Made by a program: the position numbers and the translations under genes | Source: Kosmotoga olearia TBF 19.5.1 | GTDB lineage: Bacteria > Thermotogota > Thermotogae > Petrotogales > Kosmotogaceae | DNA: 64,000 nt | NCBI RefSeq assembly: GCF_000023325.1 | Contig: NC_012785.1 | Location: forward strand, 372,001-436,000 | Direction of reading: 5' to 3' | Shown here: positions 9,350 to 17,748 of the stretch, in pieces | Layout: each line of letters opens with the position of its first letter | Numbering within the stretch: position 1 is the first letter of the stretch | Notes under the pieces: model-generated | The model's database searches: none | What the model was told of the DNA's origin: nothing | Seen by the model: the letters and a program-made list of their open reading frames with translations, nothing else

Positions 9350-9766
9350 TTATTCACCAATTATTTTTACAAGGACTCTCTTATCACGCATTCCGTCAAA
9401 TTCACCATAAAATATCTGTTCCCATGGACCAAAATCCAATTTTCCATCGGTTATTGCTACAACCACTTCACGTCCCATGACTGTCCTTTTGAGATGGGCG
9501 TCGGCGTTGTCTTCAAAACCATTGTGTTCGTATTGGGAATACGGTTTTTCGGGTGCAAGCTTTTCAAGCCAGCGTTCAAAATCGTTGTGAAGCCCGGGTT
9601 CATCATCATTGATGAAAACACTCGCAGTTATGTGCATGGCATTCACCAGACATAGCCCTTCTTTAACTCCGCTCTCTCTAACACATTCCTCAACAAGGGG
9701 CGTGATATTTATAAATTCTCTTCTCTTTCTTGTGTGAAACCAGAGTTCTTTTCTGTAACTTTTCAT
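9350..9766 (-). CDS. yjbQ: YjbQ/UPF0047 family protein (secondary thiamine-phosphate synthase type)
   Basis: 138-residue single-domain protein of the YjbQ family. Members show a weak thiamine-phosphate synthase activity and their main role is unresolved. Family features seen are [17 protein letters not shown], a conserved acidic-histidine cluster around [12 protein letters not shown], and the closing [19 protein letters not shown] segment. Its length matches the family. A good AAAGGAGGG ribosome site precedes the ATG. An AT-rich upstream stretch around 9790-9820 has TATAAT-like hexamers, but no convincing -35 could be fixed. Confidence 0.9.
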   Translation of the reverse strand: MKSYRKELWFHTRKRREFINITPLVEECVRESGVKEGLCLVNAMHITASVFINDDEPGLHNDFERWLEKLAPEKPYSQYEHNGFEDNADAHLKRTVMGREVVVAITDGKLDFGPWEQIFYGEFDGMRDKRVLVKIIGE

Positions 9767-9958
9767 ATTTTCCCTCCTTTAACTTTCATACTTTTCATAT
9801 TATAACGATTATAATGCTGTTTTGAGAAAATGCTCATAAACACCTTTAATTAAAGGATATGATTGTCGAAAGAACAGCAACTGTCATCAGCCAAAACAAA
9901 GTTTTCACCGAATAAAAATTGGGGAATCACTTTATCAAGAGATGTGCTCACCACGTAA

Positions 9959-10018
9959 TGCCTCAAAAATAAATCTACTTGAAATAGGATGGACGCCTCA
10001 AAAACAAATCTACTTAAA
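9959..10018. repeat. Left-end tandem terminal repeats of the insertion sequence
   Basis: Two copies of GCCTCAAAAAYAAATCTACTT begin at 9960 and 9995, a 35-bp period. The inner copy overlaps the last codons and stop of the transposase gene (10010-10012). Both match, in inverted orientation, the pair at the other end. Confidence 0.88.
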
Positions 10019-11209
10019 ATTGAGAGGGACATAGTTGAGGATCCCTCCTTTCGATTTGTCAATCTGGATGCTCAGTAATTGCTCTTGCAAATGTGTTATT
10101 ATACTCTTGAGTTTGTAAATGTCTAGGGCTTCGTGTTGTCTGCGAAGCCTGTCTTTTTTATCTTGGTCAACCCAGGGAGATCGCATGATCCTTTCGTATG
10201 GTGTAGTAGGACGGTCGTATTTCTTGCTTACCTTGTTTCCTTTTCTAATTTTCTCAACGATTTTCTGATTTGGCTGAAAATGATTATTGTACAGATTCAG
10301 AGACGCATACAACTCCTTCAGTATTTGGAATTCTTCCTCTGTATCGTATCTGTAATATCCAACGGCTCTTCTTACAACAGACCAGTTCTTTTGTTCGACA
10401 TGACAATTATCATTCTTGTTGTAACTCCGGGTTCTGGTGAATAGAAGCCCTTCATCTTCACAATAACGGTATAGGTGTCTGTTAATGAATTCTGATCCGT
10501 TATCTGAGTGAATACCTAATAAAGTGAAAGGAAGCGTTTTCCTCAACTGAATTATAGCTTTTAATGTCCAGATTTGCGCTTTGTTTCTTATTGGTGCCAC
10601 TACACTCCAACCACTTGCTACATCTACCATGTTGAGGCTGTAGCAAAAATCACCACTTACACTCCCGCCATCATGCCCAACGAGGTCAATCTCAACAAAG
10701 CCTGGTCTTGTATCGTCCCACTCGTAATGTGTTTTTATTCGTATGTGCTTTTTCAGAAGTGTTCCGGGCTTTGTATGAGATCGTCCTTTGAGTTCCATCT
10801 TTTTCCTCTCGCTGGATAACAATCTGTCGATAGTGGAAGCACTTATGCTGAGAAGCTTCCTCTTTGTTTCTTCAGCCAATGTTAGATGCCCATTACGAAC
10901 AAGATTATCTATTACTTCGTCCATCACTGCTTCGAGCCTTTTACCACATGGAAAATCCATTATCTCCCATATCTTCACGAGTTTCACGAAGACTTTGTGA
11001 TCATATTTTTTCTTTCGACCCTTTTTCTGGCTGGGTGAGGTTGCCTTTCGCTTTTTCAAGGCTCCTCGTAGTAAAAACGATGCGTAACTACGATTATACT
11101 TGGTAACTCGGGTGAATTCATCTAGAATCTCGGATTTTTCTTTTTTGCGAGCTTTTCTGTACCTTTTTGAATAATCCTTCACCACATTTTTCATATCCAG
11201 CCTCTTCAT
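10010..11209 (-). CDS. DDE (integrase-core) transposase
   Basis: 399-residue transposase. A basic N-terminal region with a helix-turn-helix-like segment (TKYNRSYASFLLRGALKKRK) is followed by the rve catalytic core. The acid triad is visible: D in GFVEIDLVGHDG, D in GIHSDNGSEF and E in the KNDNCHVEQKNW block. The KNDN-x-HVEQKNW-x-VVRR-x-VGYYRY pattern is typical of ISNCY/IS1202-like integrase-type transposases. The frame is uninterrupted, so the protein is probably functional. The start is uncertain: ATG 11209 has only a moderate ribosome site, and an internal ATG six codons on is possible. Confidence 0.88.
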   Translation of the reverse strand: MKRLDMKNVVKDYSKRYRKARKKEKSEILDEFTRVTKYNRSYASFLLRGALKKRKATSPSQKKGRKKKYDHKVFVKLVKIWEIMDFPCGKRLEAVMDEVIDNLVRNGHLTLAEETKRKLLSISASTIDRLLSSERKKMELKGRSHTKPGTLLKKHIRIKTHYEWDDTRPGFVEIDLVGHDGGSVSGDFCYSLNMVDVASGWSVVAPIRNKAQIWTLKAIIQLRKTLPFTLLGIHSDNGSEFINRHLYRYCEDEGLLFTRTRSYNKNDNCHVEQKNWSVVRRAVGYYRYDTEEEFQILKELYASLNLYNNHFQPNQKIVEKIRKGNKVSKKYDRPTTPYERIMRSPWVDQDKKDRLRRQHEALDIYKLKSIITHLQEQLLSIQIDKSKGGILNYVPLNFK

Positions 11210-11249
11210 CTTCTCGCCTACCTTCTTTGGTATTCGAGAAGATTATCCC

Positions 11250-11313
11250 TCTTTTTCGAGTAGATTTATTTTTGACGCAATGTTCCCTTTTCGAGTAGAT
11301 TTTTTATGAGGCA
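11250..11313. repeat. Right-end tandem terminal repeats of the insertion sequence
   Basis: Two copies of TTCGAGTAGATTTWTTWTGA end at 11275 and about 11309, 34-35 bp apart, and are the inverse of the left pair. A weaker partial copy (TTCGAGAAGATTA) starts near 11233. The pair lies upstream of the transposase start at 11209, so it could also carry its promoter or operator. Confidence 0.85.
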
Positions 11314-11325
11314 ATTCGCACCATA

Positions 11326-11353
11326 TTAAACCAGTCATCATGGGTGTTATAAT
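11326..11353 (+). promoter_or_regulatory. Candidate promoter for the small barrel protein gene
   Basis: TTAAAC (11326-11331) and TATAAT (11348-11353) are separated by 16 bp. The ribosome site GGGAGGTG and GTG start (11373) follow at once. The -35 box is only 12 bp outside the right end of the insertion sequence, so the element sits right against this promoter. Confidence 0.55.
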
Positions 11354-11372
11354 ACCGCGGGAGGTGGTGCTT

Positions 11373-11867
11373 GTGAGAACAATTATTTTTGTGTTTTCCA
11401 TTATTATGATTTCCTCTATTGCACTGGCAGGTATTTCCGTAGGGTTGGATACTTTGATTGCTTCCAGTTATTTTATCGAACCTGATGCAACACCCGTAAG
11501 TACTGTACTGGTAATTGGTCTTGATTTTCAAATGGACTTTGCGCGTTTCTTTAAAGTCGGACTCACCACACCAATCTTTGGAGCATTTATTTCAGATGAA
11601 AGTGATATCACACCTATACCCCCGGGATTTCTATGGTATACATACGCTGGTGTTAAACTGCCATTTGGAAGATTCTATGCTATGGCAGACATTGGGACCA
11701 TCCTTGCTATAGGAGGTTTTGTTCCCGAGTCAAAATTCCTCAGGGTAGGCGGAGGTTTCTATTTTGGCCCACGAAAATTTGTTGAATTAGCTACGGTAGC
11801 AAAGCTGGAAGAATTCCAGGAGTCACTGGGGAAAATATTTACATTCAAGATAGGCTATCAATTCTAA
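11373..11867 (+). CDS. Secreted beta-rich protein, probable small outer-membrane barrel
   Basis: 164 residues from GTG 11373, which follows GGGAGGTG by about 7 nt. The in-frame ATG at 11340 has no such site and would add a non-signal extension. An N-terminal signal peptide (RTIIFVFSIIMISSIALAG) precedes alternating hydrophobic/polar stretches rich in Gly and aromatics. The chain ends in IFTFKIGYQF, that is, with a terminal phenylalanine as in outer-membrane beta-barrels. No family recognised. A role in the Thermotogae outer sheath (toga) is inference. Confidence 0.7.
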   Translation: MRTIIFVFSIIMISSIALAGISVGLDTLIASSYFIEPDATPVSTVLVIGLDFQMDFARFFKVGLTTPIFGAFISDESDITPIPPGFLWYTYAGVKLPFGRFYAMADIGTILAIGGFVPESKFLRVGGGFYFGPRKFVELATVAKLEEFQESLGKIFTFKIGYQF

Positions 11868-11897
11868 AAAACGTCCGTCGGTAGGCGGACGTTTTTT
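11866..11897. terminator. Bidirectional terminator
   Basis: AAAAAACGTCCG (11866-11877) pairs with CGGACGTTTTTT (11886-11897), with T runs on both strands. It ends the barrel protein gene on the plus strand and can end mgtC on the minus strand. Confidence 0.9.
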
Positions 11898-11912
11898 GTT
11901 TTTTTTCAGCGC

Positions 11913-12551
11913 TTATTGAACGTCAACAGATTTTACCCCACCAATTCTCGACAATTTATCGAGATTTTTCTTCAATATATTTAAGGATTCATAGGGAATA
12001 CCTATCTCCAAAGAGGTTTCGTTTCCTTCGGTATCAATGCCAATTGAGGTAACTTCTACTTCTAACCCTTTCAGTATGTCCAGCAAATCCGTAAGCAAAT
12101 AAGGCCTTCGCTCTGCTTCTATAAGTAATTTCCATTTTTTCTTCCCTATTAGGAAATCGATTGGTTTAAAAAATATCACAACAAGCAAGATGATCAATGT
12201 TACCAGTGATGAAAGCAGATACTCTCCAGAACCAAAACCCATTCCAACTGCAGCCGTAACCCATAAAGTTGCAGCGGTCGTTAATCCTTTCACTGAAAAC
12301 CCTTTTTTCAAAATAGTTCCAGCCCCCAGAAAACCTATACCAGAAACAATTTGTGCTGCTATTCTTCCAGGGTCTCCACCGTTGCCAGCAAACACGGTCA
12401 CTGATAATTCCGTCAGAAAAGCCGCTCCCACTGATATAAGTGCGTGAGTCCTGAGCCCGGCCGGCCTTTGAATCCTTTCTCTCGTAAAGCCTATGAATGC
12501 ACCGGCAATCGTAGCAGCTACAAGTCTGAAAAAAAGATCCAGAATAAACAT
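11913..12551 (-). CDS. mgtC: MgtC/SapB family membrane protein
   Basis: 212 residues from ATG 12551, chosen because AGGGGGT lies about 7 nt upstream. An in-frame ATG at 12578 lacks a ribosome site. About four to five membrane helices carry MgtC hallmarks (GFTRERIQRPAGLRTHALIS, QIVSGIGFLGAGTIL, GLTTAATLWVTAAVG). A soluble C-terminal domain of about 70 residues with an ACT-like pattern follows. MgtC proteins are linked to growth in low Mg2+ and to modulation of ATP synthase. The function here is unproven. It is divergent from the MFS gene, with an 86-bp shared upstream region and no recognisable Mg riboswitch. Confidence 0.88.
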   Translation of the reverse strand: MFILDLFFRLVAATIAGAFIGFTRERIQRPAGLRTHALISVGAAFLTELSVTVFAGNGGDPGRIAAQIVSGIGFLGAGTILKKGFSVKGLTTAATLWVTAAVGMGFGSGEYLLSSLVTLIILLVVIFFKPIDFLIGKKKWKLLIEAERRPYLLTDLLDILKGLEVEVTSIGIDTEGNETSLEIGIPYESLNILKKNLDKLSRIGGVKSVDVQ

Positions 12552-12622
12552 TATTGTTAACCCCCTTTTATAAGACATTATAACCTAATCTATCAAAGAC
12601 AAAAAACATGGTCATCAAATGA

Positions 12623-12628
12623 TATAAT
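12623..12628 (+). promoter_or_regulatory. -10 box very close to the MFS gene start
   Basis: A perfect TATAAT ends only 9 nt before the ATG at 12638, so the transcript would have almost no leader. A clear -35 was not found. Confidence 0.45.
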
Positions 12629-12637
12629 TAGTTAGGA

Positions 12638-13825
12638 ATGCCAACTATAAGAAATAAATTACCACTTTTGTTGACCGCATTGTTCAGATTCATGGCGGTT
12701 CTGAGTTTTGGTATGCTTCTCCAGCTCAGATTGAGAGAGCTAGGTGCATCTGTTTTACTTATTACTTTACTATCAACGATCAGAGGAGCAATTACTACTC
12801 TGAGTTCACCCGTTTGGGGTGCGGTTTCAGACCACTTTAAAGAACGAAAACTTTTTCTTTTATTGAGTTTGGGTGTACCTACCCTGCTATATCCCATCTA
12901 CGCTATCCTGGATATTCCGTACACTTTTATAATCATCGCAGGTGTAATAGCCTTCTTCTCTTCAGGTTATGATCCCATAGCCATGGCTATGAGTACAGAC
13001 CTAGCAGATGGCTCTCTTGTTTCAACATCACATGAATTAGCTCTATTAAACTCAGCCAGTTCGATAGGGATGTTCTTAGGAAGGGTTTCACTTTCAGTTC
13101 TGCTTCTATGGCTCTCGGTGAAAAACACGATTTTGTTTTTCTCTGCTATCTCTCTTATGGCTTTTATTCAGGCTTTTTTCATTCCTGAAAAAGCTAACAC
13201 TCCTGAAGTTGAACGGAGAAAGAAGAGAAGTTTCATCTTTCCTTCAGCAATTTTTGACATTAATCGTATGAAAAGAAACGGTCTGTGGGCGGTTTATCTT
13301 GGAAGTTTTATAAGACAATTCGGAATTGCAGGAACAACCTCTCTTATAGCCGTTTACATGACAGAAGTTGTGGGGCTCTCTAAATCTCTTGCTGTGCTGT
13401 TATCCGGATTGAATCCTTTACTTCAGATTTTTTCGCACATCTTTTTCGGAAAAGTTATCGGAAAGATAGGTTCCAAAATAAGCCTGGTGATTGGTATTTA
13501 CCTTTCAGGTATTACACCTCTCTTCTTTGCCCTGTCAAAAAATTGGGTGCTGGTTGCCCTTGCTTATCTTTCGCTTGGTGTCGCTTTTGGGGCTTTTATA
13601 AATGGTGCGGCAACGTTTATCACATTGAATTCACCCCAACATAAGAAAGCAGAATTTCTCGGGCTCTTGAGATCGGCAAGGGCTCTTGGCTTTATGCTTG
13701 GCCCTGTTACCGCAGGTTTGATCGCCGAACATTCTTACGCGGCTATGTTCATTTTTATGATGACAGTTACATTTTTCAGTGGTACCATGGTTTTGTTATT
13801 CAGTAGAGAAAACCCTGAAGACTAA
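12638..13825 (+). CDS. MFS-family transporter
   Basis: 395-residue major facilitator with about twelve membrane helices, and the signature-like GAVSDHFKERKLFLL between helices 2 and 3. The N- and C-halves are separated by a basic loop (EVERRKKRSFIF) near residue 190. The substrate is unknown, and the overall look is that of small drug/proton exporters. The gene has a near-leaderless start, with TATAAT 9 nt upstream and only GGA before the ATG. The MATE exporter follows 12 nt after the stop, suggesting a two-exporter operon. Confidence 0.85.
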   Translation: MPTIRNKLPLLLTALFRFMAVLSFGMLLQLRLRELGASVLLITLLSTIRGAITTLSSPVWGAVSDHFKERKLFLLLSLGVPTLLYPIYAILDIPYTFIIIAGVIAFFSSGYDPIAMAMSTDLADGSLVSTSHELALLNSASSIGMFLGRVSLSVLLLWLSVKNTILFFSAISLMAFIQAFFIPEKANTPEVERRKKRSFIFPSAIFDINRMKRNGLWAVYLGSFIRQFGIAGTTSLIAVYMTEVVGLSKSLAVLLSGLNPLLQIFSHIFFGKVIGKIGSKISLVIGIYLSGITPLFFALSKNWVLVALAYLSLGVAFGAFINGAATFITLNSPQHKKAEFLGLLRSARALGFMLGPVTAGLIAEHSYAAMFIFMMTVTFFSGTMVLLFSRENPED

Positions 13826-13837
13826 AGTGGGGCCAAT

Positions 13838-15172
13838 ATGAAAGAGTTCAATCGAAAACTCTTAAGCATAGCACTGCCGATTACCATTCAAAACCTTATA
13901 TCTATGAGCCTAAATCTCGTTGACAATCTCATGATCGGGCAACTAGGCTCGGCTGCCATTGCTGCCGTTGGTCTCGTGAACCAGATAAATTTCGTTTTAA
14001 TACTCTTTCTTTTTGGTGCCAGCAGCGGTACTGGTGTTTTCATTTCACAGTACTGGGGAAATCGAGATCTCAAAAACATAGGAAAAACTATCTCACACGT
14101 TTTGAAGATAACCTACGTGGGTGGATTCGTATTTTTCATGTTGCTTTTCTTCTTCCCACAGCAGATCATAAGTTTCTTCTCCAGGGATATTACCGTCGTA
14201 ACAGCCGGCGTTGCATACTCAAAAATAATCTCTTTTACAACGTTTCTGATACCGTTCACCTTTGTGATGGCGATGGCACTTCGAACAATAGAAAAGCCAA
14301 AGATACCAATGTATATAAGTTTCGTGGTTCTGGCTTTCAATACCGTCGGCAATTACCTTCTTATATTCGGCGTTGGCCCTTTTCCGGAAATGGGTGTGAA
14401 GGGTGCAGCAATCGCGACTCTTTTATCAAGGATCATAGAGTTTTTTCTTTACCTGTACGTCCTGCTTAAACCGGTAACTGCCTTAACTATATCGAGGCAT
14501 GAATTTCTGGATTTCGATACGGTTCTTTTCAGAAAACTCATGGTTGTCGCTCTGCCGGTAATCGTGAACGAGTTACTATGGAGTGTCGGCATGACAACCT
14601 ATTCTTTCATTATGGCACGTATAGGAACCGAAGCGCTAACTGTAAAAAACATAGTTAGCACTCTGGAAAGCTTCGGCTTCATCATTTTTGGCGGGATGTC
14701 AGCAGCAACTGTAGTAATGGTAGGCTCAGAGCTTGGAAAGAAAAATTACGAAAAAGCTTTTAAGAATGCTATCAAGTTGTTAAATCTAATGGTGGTCATT
14801 GGAGTAATAACAGGAATCGGGATTATCTTGCTGTCACGCTTTTTAATAAGAATGTACAATGTCGAAGAAGTCATAAAATCGACCGTAGTAATGGTGATGA
14901 TTATAGTGGGATTAGCACAGCCTGTAAAAATGTTCAACGGCCTCAATATAGTCGGTGTACTGCGAAGTGGTGGAGATACAAAAACAGCAATGTTTCTTGA
15001 ACTCTTCAGTCTATGGGGAATTGGAATCCCGCTGGTTGCTCTAAGTGGTATAGTCCTCAAGTGGCCATTGCCCTTTGTGTTTTTGATGATGCTTCCGGAG
15101 GAGCTCTTTAAAGCTTCTCTGGGTATGTTAAGAGTCCATTCGCGAAAGTGGCTAAGGAATGTGATAGATTGA
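13838..15172 (+). CDS. MATE-family multidrug/Na+ antiporter
   Basis: 444-residue membrane protein with about twelve helices in two homologous halves. Typical MATE openings include the N-terminal LSIALPITIQNLISMSLNLVDNLMIGQLG, and in the second half LMVVALPVIVNELLWSVG. MATE pumps export cationic drugs or metabolites with Na+ or H+. It follows the MFS gene by 12 nt with AAGTGGGG as ribosome site, so the pair is probably co-expressed. The substrate cannot be read from sequence. Confidence 0.92.
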   Translation: MKEFNRKLLSIALPITIQNLISMSLNLVDNLMIGQLGSAAIAAVGLVNQINFVLILFLFGASSGTGVFISQYWGNRDLKNIGKTISHVLKITYVGGFVFFMLLFFFPQQIISFFSRDITVVTAGVAYSKIISFTTFLIPFTFVMAMALRTIEKPKIPMYISFVVLAFNTVGNYLLIFGVGPFPEMGVKGAAIATLLSRIIEFFLYLYVLLKPVTALTISRHEFLDFDTVLFRKLMVVALPVIVNELLWSVGMTTYSFIMARIGTEALTVKNIVSTLESFGFIIFGGMSAATVVMVGSELGKKNYEKAFKNAIKLLNLMVVIGVITGIGIILLSRFLIRMYNVEEVIKSTVVMVMIIVGLAQPVKMFNGLNIVGVLRSGGDTKTAMFLELFSLWGIGIPLVALSGIVLKWPLPFVFLMMLPEELFKASLGMLRVHSRKWLRNVID

Positions 15173-15249
15173 ATACTTGTTATTTTAATAAGTTTAAATC
15201 AAATTTTCAGAAGTGATATATATCGCTGTTCGAAAGAATGATAGAATAT

Positions 15250-15268
15250 ATTGAGAATTATTCTCAAT
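15250..15268. promoter_or_regulatory. Fur-box-like palindrome upstream of feoAB
   Basis: A perfect 9-1-9 palindrome, ATTGAGAAT-T-ATTCTCAAT. Its core TGAGAATTATTCTCA fits the 7-1-7 layout of Fur-family operators and lies 22 bp before the feoA start, in the expected promoter region. Binding of an iron-responsive Fur repressor is inference. Confidence 0.75.
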
Positions 15269-15289
15269 AAGCCCAAAAAGGTGATGCCA

Positions 15290-15739
15290 ATGAAGATAAA
15301 GTTATCCGAACTTCCAGAAGGCGCGAAAGGAAAGATTCTGGAGTTGTACATTCCAGTTGAGCTCCGGGAAAGATTGTTTGGTCTGGGATTTGTTGAAGGA
15401 GAACAGATAGAGGTTCTCAAAAGAGCGCCTTTGGGTGATCCGGTAGTTTATAAGATAAAGGGATCTTCCGTAACATTACGAAACGACATAGCCTCGAAAA
15501 TAGTGGTCGATTCTTCCATATTTCCTCTTTACTATGCTGAACCGGGAAAATATAAGATCGTCAGGATTTTTGGAGGGCGCGGAATCCTGATGAAATTGCA
15601 GCAAATTGGATTAATTCTAGAGAAAACCATAGATGTTGAGAAGAACTCTTTCGGTAAAGTTACAATATTACTGGATGGGAAAAAACACGTCCTGCCCAGG
15701 GGTCAGGCATTGAAAATTCTTGTTGAGGAGTTCAAATGA
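15290..15739 (+). CDS. feoA: FeoA-type protein with two FeoA domains
   Basis: 149 residues from ATG 15290, placed 7 nt after AAAGGTG. Upstream in-frame starts fall in or near the palindrome and ribosome site. Two SH3-like FeoA domains run in tandem: the first (about residues 3-72, LSELPEGAKGKILEL...LGFVEGEQIEVLKRAPLGDPVVYKIKG) is canonical, and the second (about 80-149) is more divergent. Single FeoA proteins have about 75-85 residues, so this is a duplication-fusion. FeoA modulates the ferrous iron transporter FeoB. It overlaps feoB by ATGA and sits behind a Fur-box-like palindrome. Confidence 0.88.
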   Translation: MKIKLSELPEGAKGKILELYIPVELRERLFGLGFVEGEQIEVLKRAPLGDPVVYKIKGSSVTLRNDIASKIVVDSSIFPLYYAEPGKYKIVRIFGGRGILMKLQQIGLILEKTIDVEKNSFGKVTILLDGKKHVLPRGQALKILVEEFK

Positions 15740-17748
15740 AAGCAGATAACAGATCACCGCAGCAAAAATTCAAACCCATAAAAAAAATTCCAGAAGATAA
15801 CGGTAGTATAATACCTACAAAACGCTTATCGGTGGCGCTGCTCGGTAATCCTAACGTTGGAAAAACCAGCATCTTCAACGCGCTCACCGGCGCAAGGCAA
15901 TACGTCGGGAACTGGCCGGGGGTAACCGTTGAAAAGCGCATCGGGATAATGTACCACAACAATATAGAATTCAAAATCACCGACCTTCCAGGTACCTATA
16001 CACTTTCCGCAACAAGCCCTGACGAGAAAATCGCCCGTGATTTCCTTCTCTATGAATCTCCGGATATCGTTATTGTTATTTCAGATGCCATAAACCTTGA
16101 ACGGAGCCTGTATCTATTGCTCCAGGTTTTAGAATTGCGCGGTGATGTAATTCTGGTGATTAATGCTATCGATGAAGCAAAGAAAAGCGGCATCTATATA
16201 GATAAAGCAGAAGTAGAAAAACATCTTGGAATCCCCGTTGTCCTTACCTCCGCAGTTACAGGTGAAGGTATTCCCGAGTTAAAAAACATCATGTCAAAGA
16301 TGAAAGAAGGTAAGGTACATGTGCACTATGTCTTTGACGATGAACTAGAAGAGGAAATCAGCCGAATTTCATCCATTCTCGTTGCACGTAGAGAACTTAA
16401 AAACTATGATGCAAGATGGTTAGCGATAAAAATCCTGGAGGGTGACACTGAAATCCAAAAATTAACGGGGATTGAAATCAACAGGGAATTTTCACAGGAA
16501 CTCGCTGTAACACGATATCGTTTTATAAAACAAATTCTGCGAGACGCTTACAGCAGAAAAACAAAAACAAAATGGGATTTAAATACAGCCATTGATCATG
16601 TTATAACCCATAAGTTTCTTGGCCTTTTGATATTCCTGATCATAATGTATTCGGTCTTTCAACTAACCTTTAGCTTTGGAGCTCCTTTTTCTTCCCTCAT
16701 TGAGGAAGTAATAGAAGGGTTAGCGGGATTTTTTTCGTCTCTTATTCCCGTTCAATGGCTTTCATCGTTGATCTCCGATGGAATCATAAGTGGTGTGGGT
16801 GCTGTTCTTGTTTTTGTGCCAAATATCTTCATTCTCTTCCTGGCTCTCGGAATCCTTGAAGAAAGTGGATATCTACCAAGGGCGGCATTCGTCATAGATC
16901 GAATAATGTACGCAATGAAACTCAGCGGACGATCCTTTATGTCCATGATTCTCGGTTTTGGCTGTAACGTTTCATCGATAATGGCAGCACGAGCTATCAA
17001 CGAACCTCAAGAGCGGATAACCACTATTCTTGTTTCACCTTTCATCAGTTGTAGCGCTCGATTGCCTGTTTATGTTCTGATCGCAGGAACTTTTTTTGGC
17101 GCAAAAGCCGGGTTGGTTGTGTTTTCTCTGTATATTTTGAGTATCGTTTTCACGGTCCTGTCAGCGCTGTTTTTCAATAAATTACTTTACAAAGGCAAAC
17201 CCGCTCCCATGATAATGGAACTTCCGCGCTACAGACGTCCTACCGTAAAATCACTGCTCATCTACACATGGAACAGAGGAAAGCATTTCCTTGAAAAAGC
17301 GGGAACAATCATCTTTGCAGCATCGATCATCATATGGTTCTTATCATACTTTCCCTCAGCTGGAAATGTGCACGATAGCTATGCTGCTATGCTTGGAAGA
17401 GTACTTGAGCCTCTTTTCAGACCGATAGGATTCAGCTGGCAAATCGTTACCAGCCTCGTGTTTGGTATTGCGGCAAAAGAGGTAATCGTTTCAACTCTCA
17501 CAATGTTTTACTCAACCGGTGCAAATCTGGGTGGAGGAACTCTTACACTTGTTAATAGTTTAACCCCGCCTACGGCCTTTGCTTTCTTGATATTTGTTCT
17601 CCTTTATGTACCTTGCATAGCAACTCTTGTAGTTATGAAAAATGAAACAGGTAGCTTAAAATACCCTATTATCTCTGTTGTATACAGTTTCACACTGGCA
17701 TACGTTATGGCTCTATTGTTTTCTTTCATAGGAGGTTATATCCCATGA
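15736..17748 (+). CDS. feoB: Ferrous iron transporter FeoB
   Basis: 670-residue membrane protein that imports Fe2+. The N-terminal G domain has G1 GNPNVGKTS at residues 37-45, G3 DLPGTY and a G4-like NAIDEAK (rather than NKxD). After a helical spacer come about eight membrane helices with the two paired gate motifs (LGFGCNVSSIMAARA and LVSPFISCSARLPVYVLIAG), whose cysteines are conserved in the family. The N-terminus carries about 30 extra hydrophilic residues before the G domain. It is coupled to feoA and to a small downstream membrane gene by ATGA overlaps on both sides. Confidence 0.96.
   Translation: MKADNRSPQQKFKPIKKIPEDNGSIIPTKRLSVALLGNPNVGKTSIFNALTGARQYVGNWPGVTVEKRIGIMYHNNIEFKITDLPGTYTLSATSPDEKIARDFLLYESPDIVIVISDAINLERSLYLLLQVLELRGDVILVINAIDEAKKSGIYIDKAEVEKHLGIPVVLTSAVTGEGIPELKNIMSKMKEGKVHVHYVFDDELEEEISRISSILVARRELKNYDARWLAIKILEGDTEIQKLTGIEINREFSQELAVTRYRFIKQILRDAYSRKTKTKWDLNTAIDHVITHKFLGLLIFLIIMYSVFQLTFSFGAPFSSLIEEVIEGLAGFFSSLIPVQWLSSLISDGIISGVGAVLVFVPNIFILFLALGILEESGYLPRAAFVIDRIMYAMKLSGRSFMSMILGFGCNVSSIMAARAINEPQERITTILVSPFISCSARLPVYVLIAGTFFGAKAGLVVFSLYILSIVFTVLSALFFNKLLYKGKPAPMIMELPRYRRPTVKSLLIYTWNRGKHFLEKAGTIIFAASIIIWFLSYFPSAGNVHDSYAAMLGRVLEPLFRPIGFSWQIVTSLVFGIAAKEVIVSTLTMFYSTGANLGGGTLTLVNSLTPPTAFAFLIFVLLYVPCIATLVVMKNETGSLKYPIISVVYSFTLAYVMALLFSFIGGYIP

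Larger units (their letters stand above)
9959..11313 (-). mobile_element. Intact insertion sequence with duplicated terminal repeats
   Basis: The element runs from TGCCTCA (9959) to its inverted copy TGAGGCA ending at 11313, about 1.36 kb, and contains one transposase on the minus strand. Each end has two tandem copies of a repeat reading roughly TGCCTCAAAAATAAATCTAC, spaced 34-35 bp. No target-site duplication is obvious in the immediate flanks. The transposase has an integrase (rve) catalytic core. The family is probably the ISNCY/IS1202-like or IS481-like group, but family assignment and exact ends need a database comparison. Confidence 0.85.

Noticed and set aside
9940-11330. Target-site duplication flanking the insertion sequence
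   Set aside because: The bases next to both ends (CGTAA and ATTCG) do not match and no longer direct repeat was convincing.
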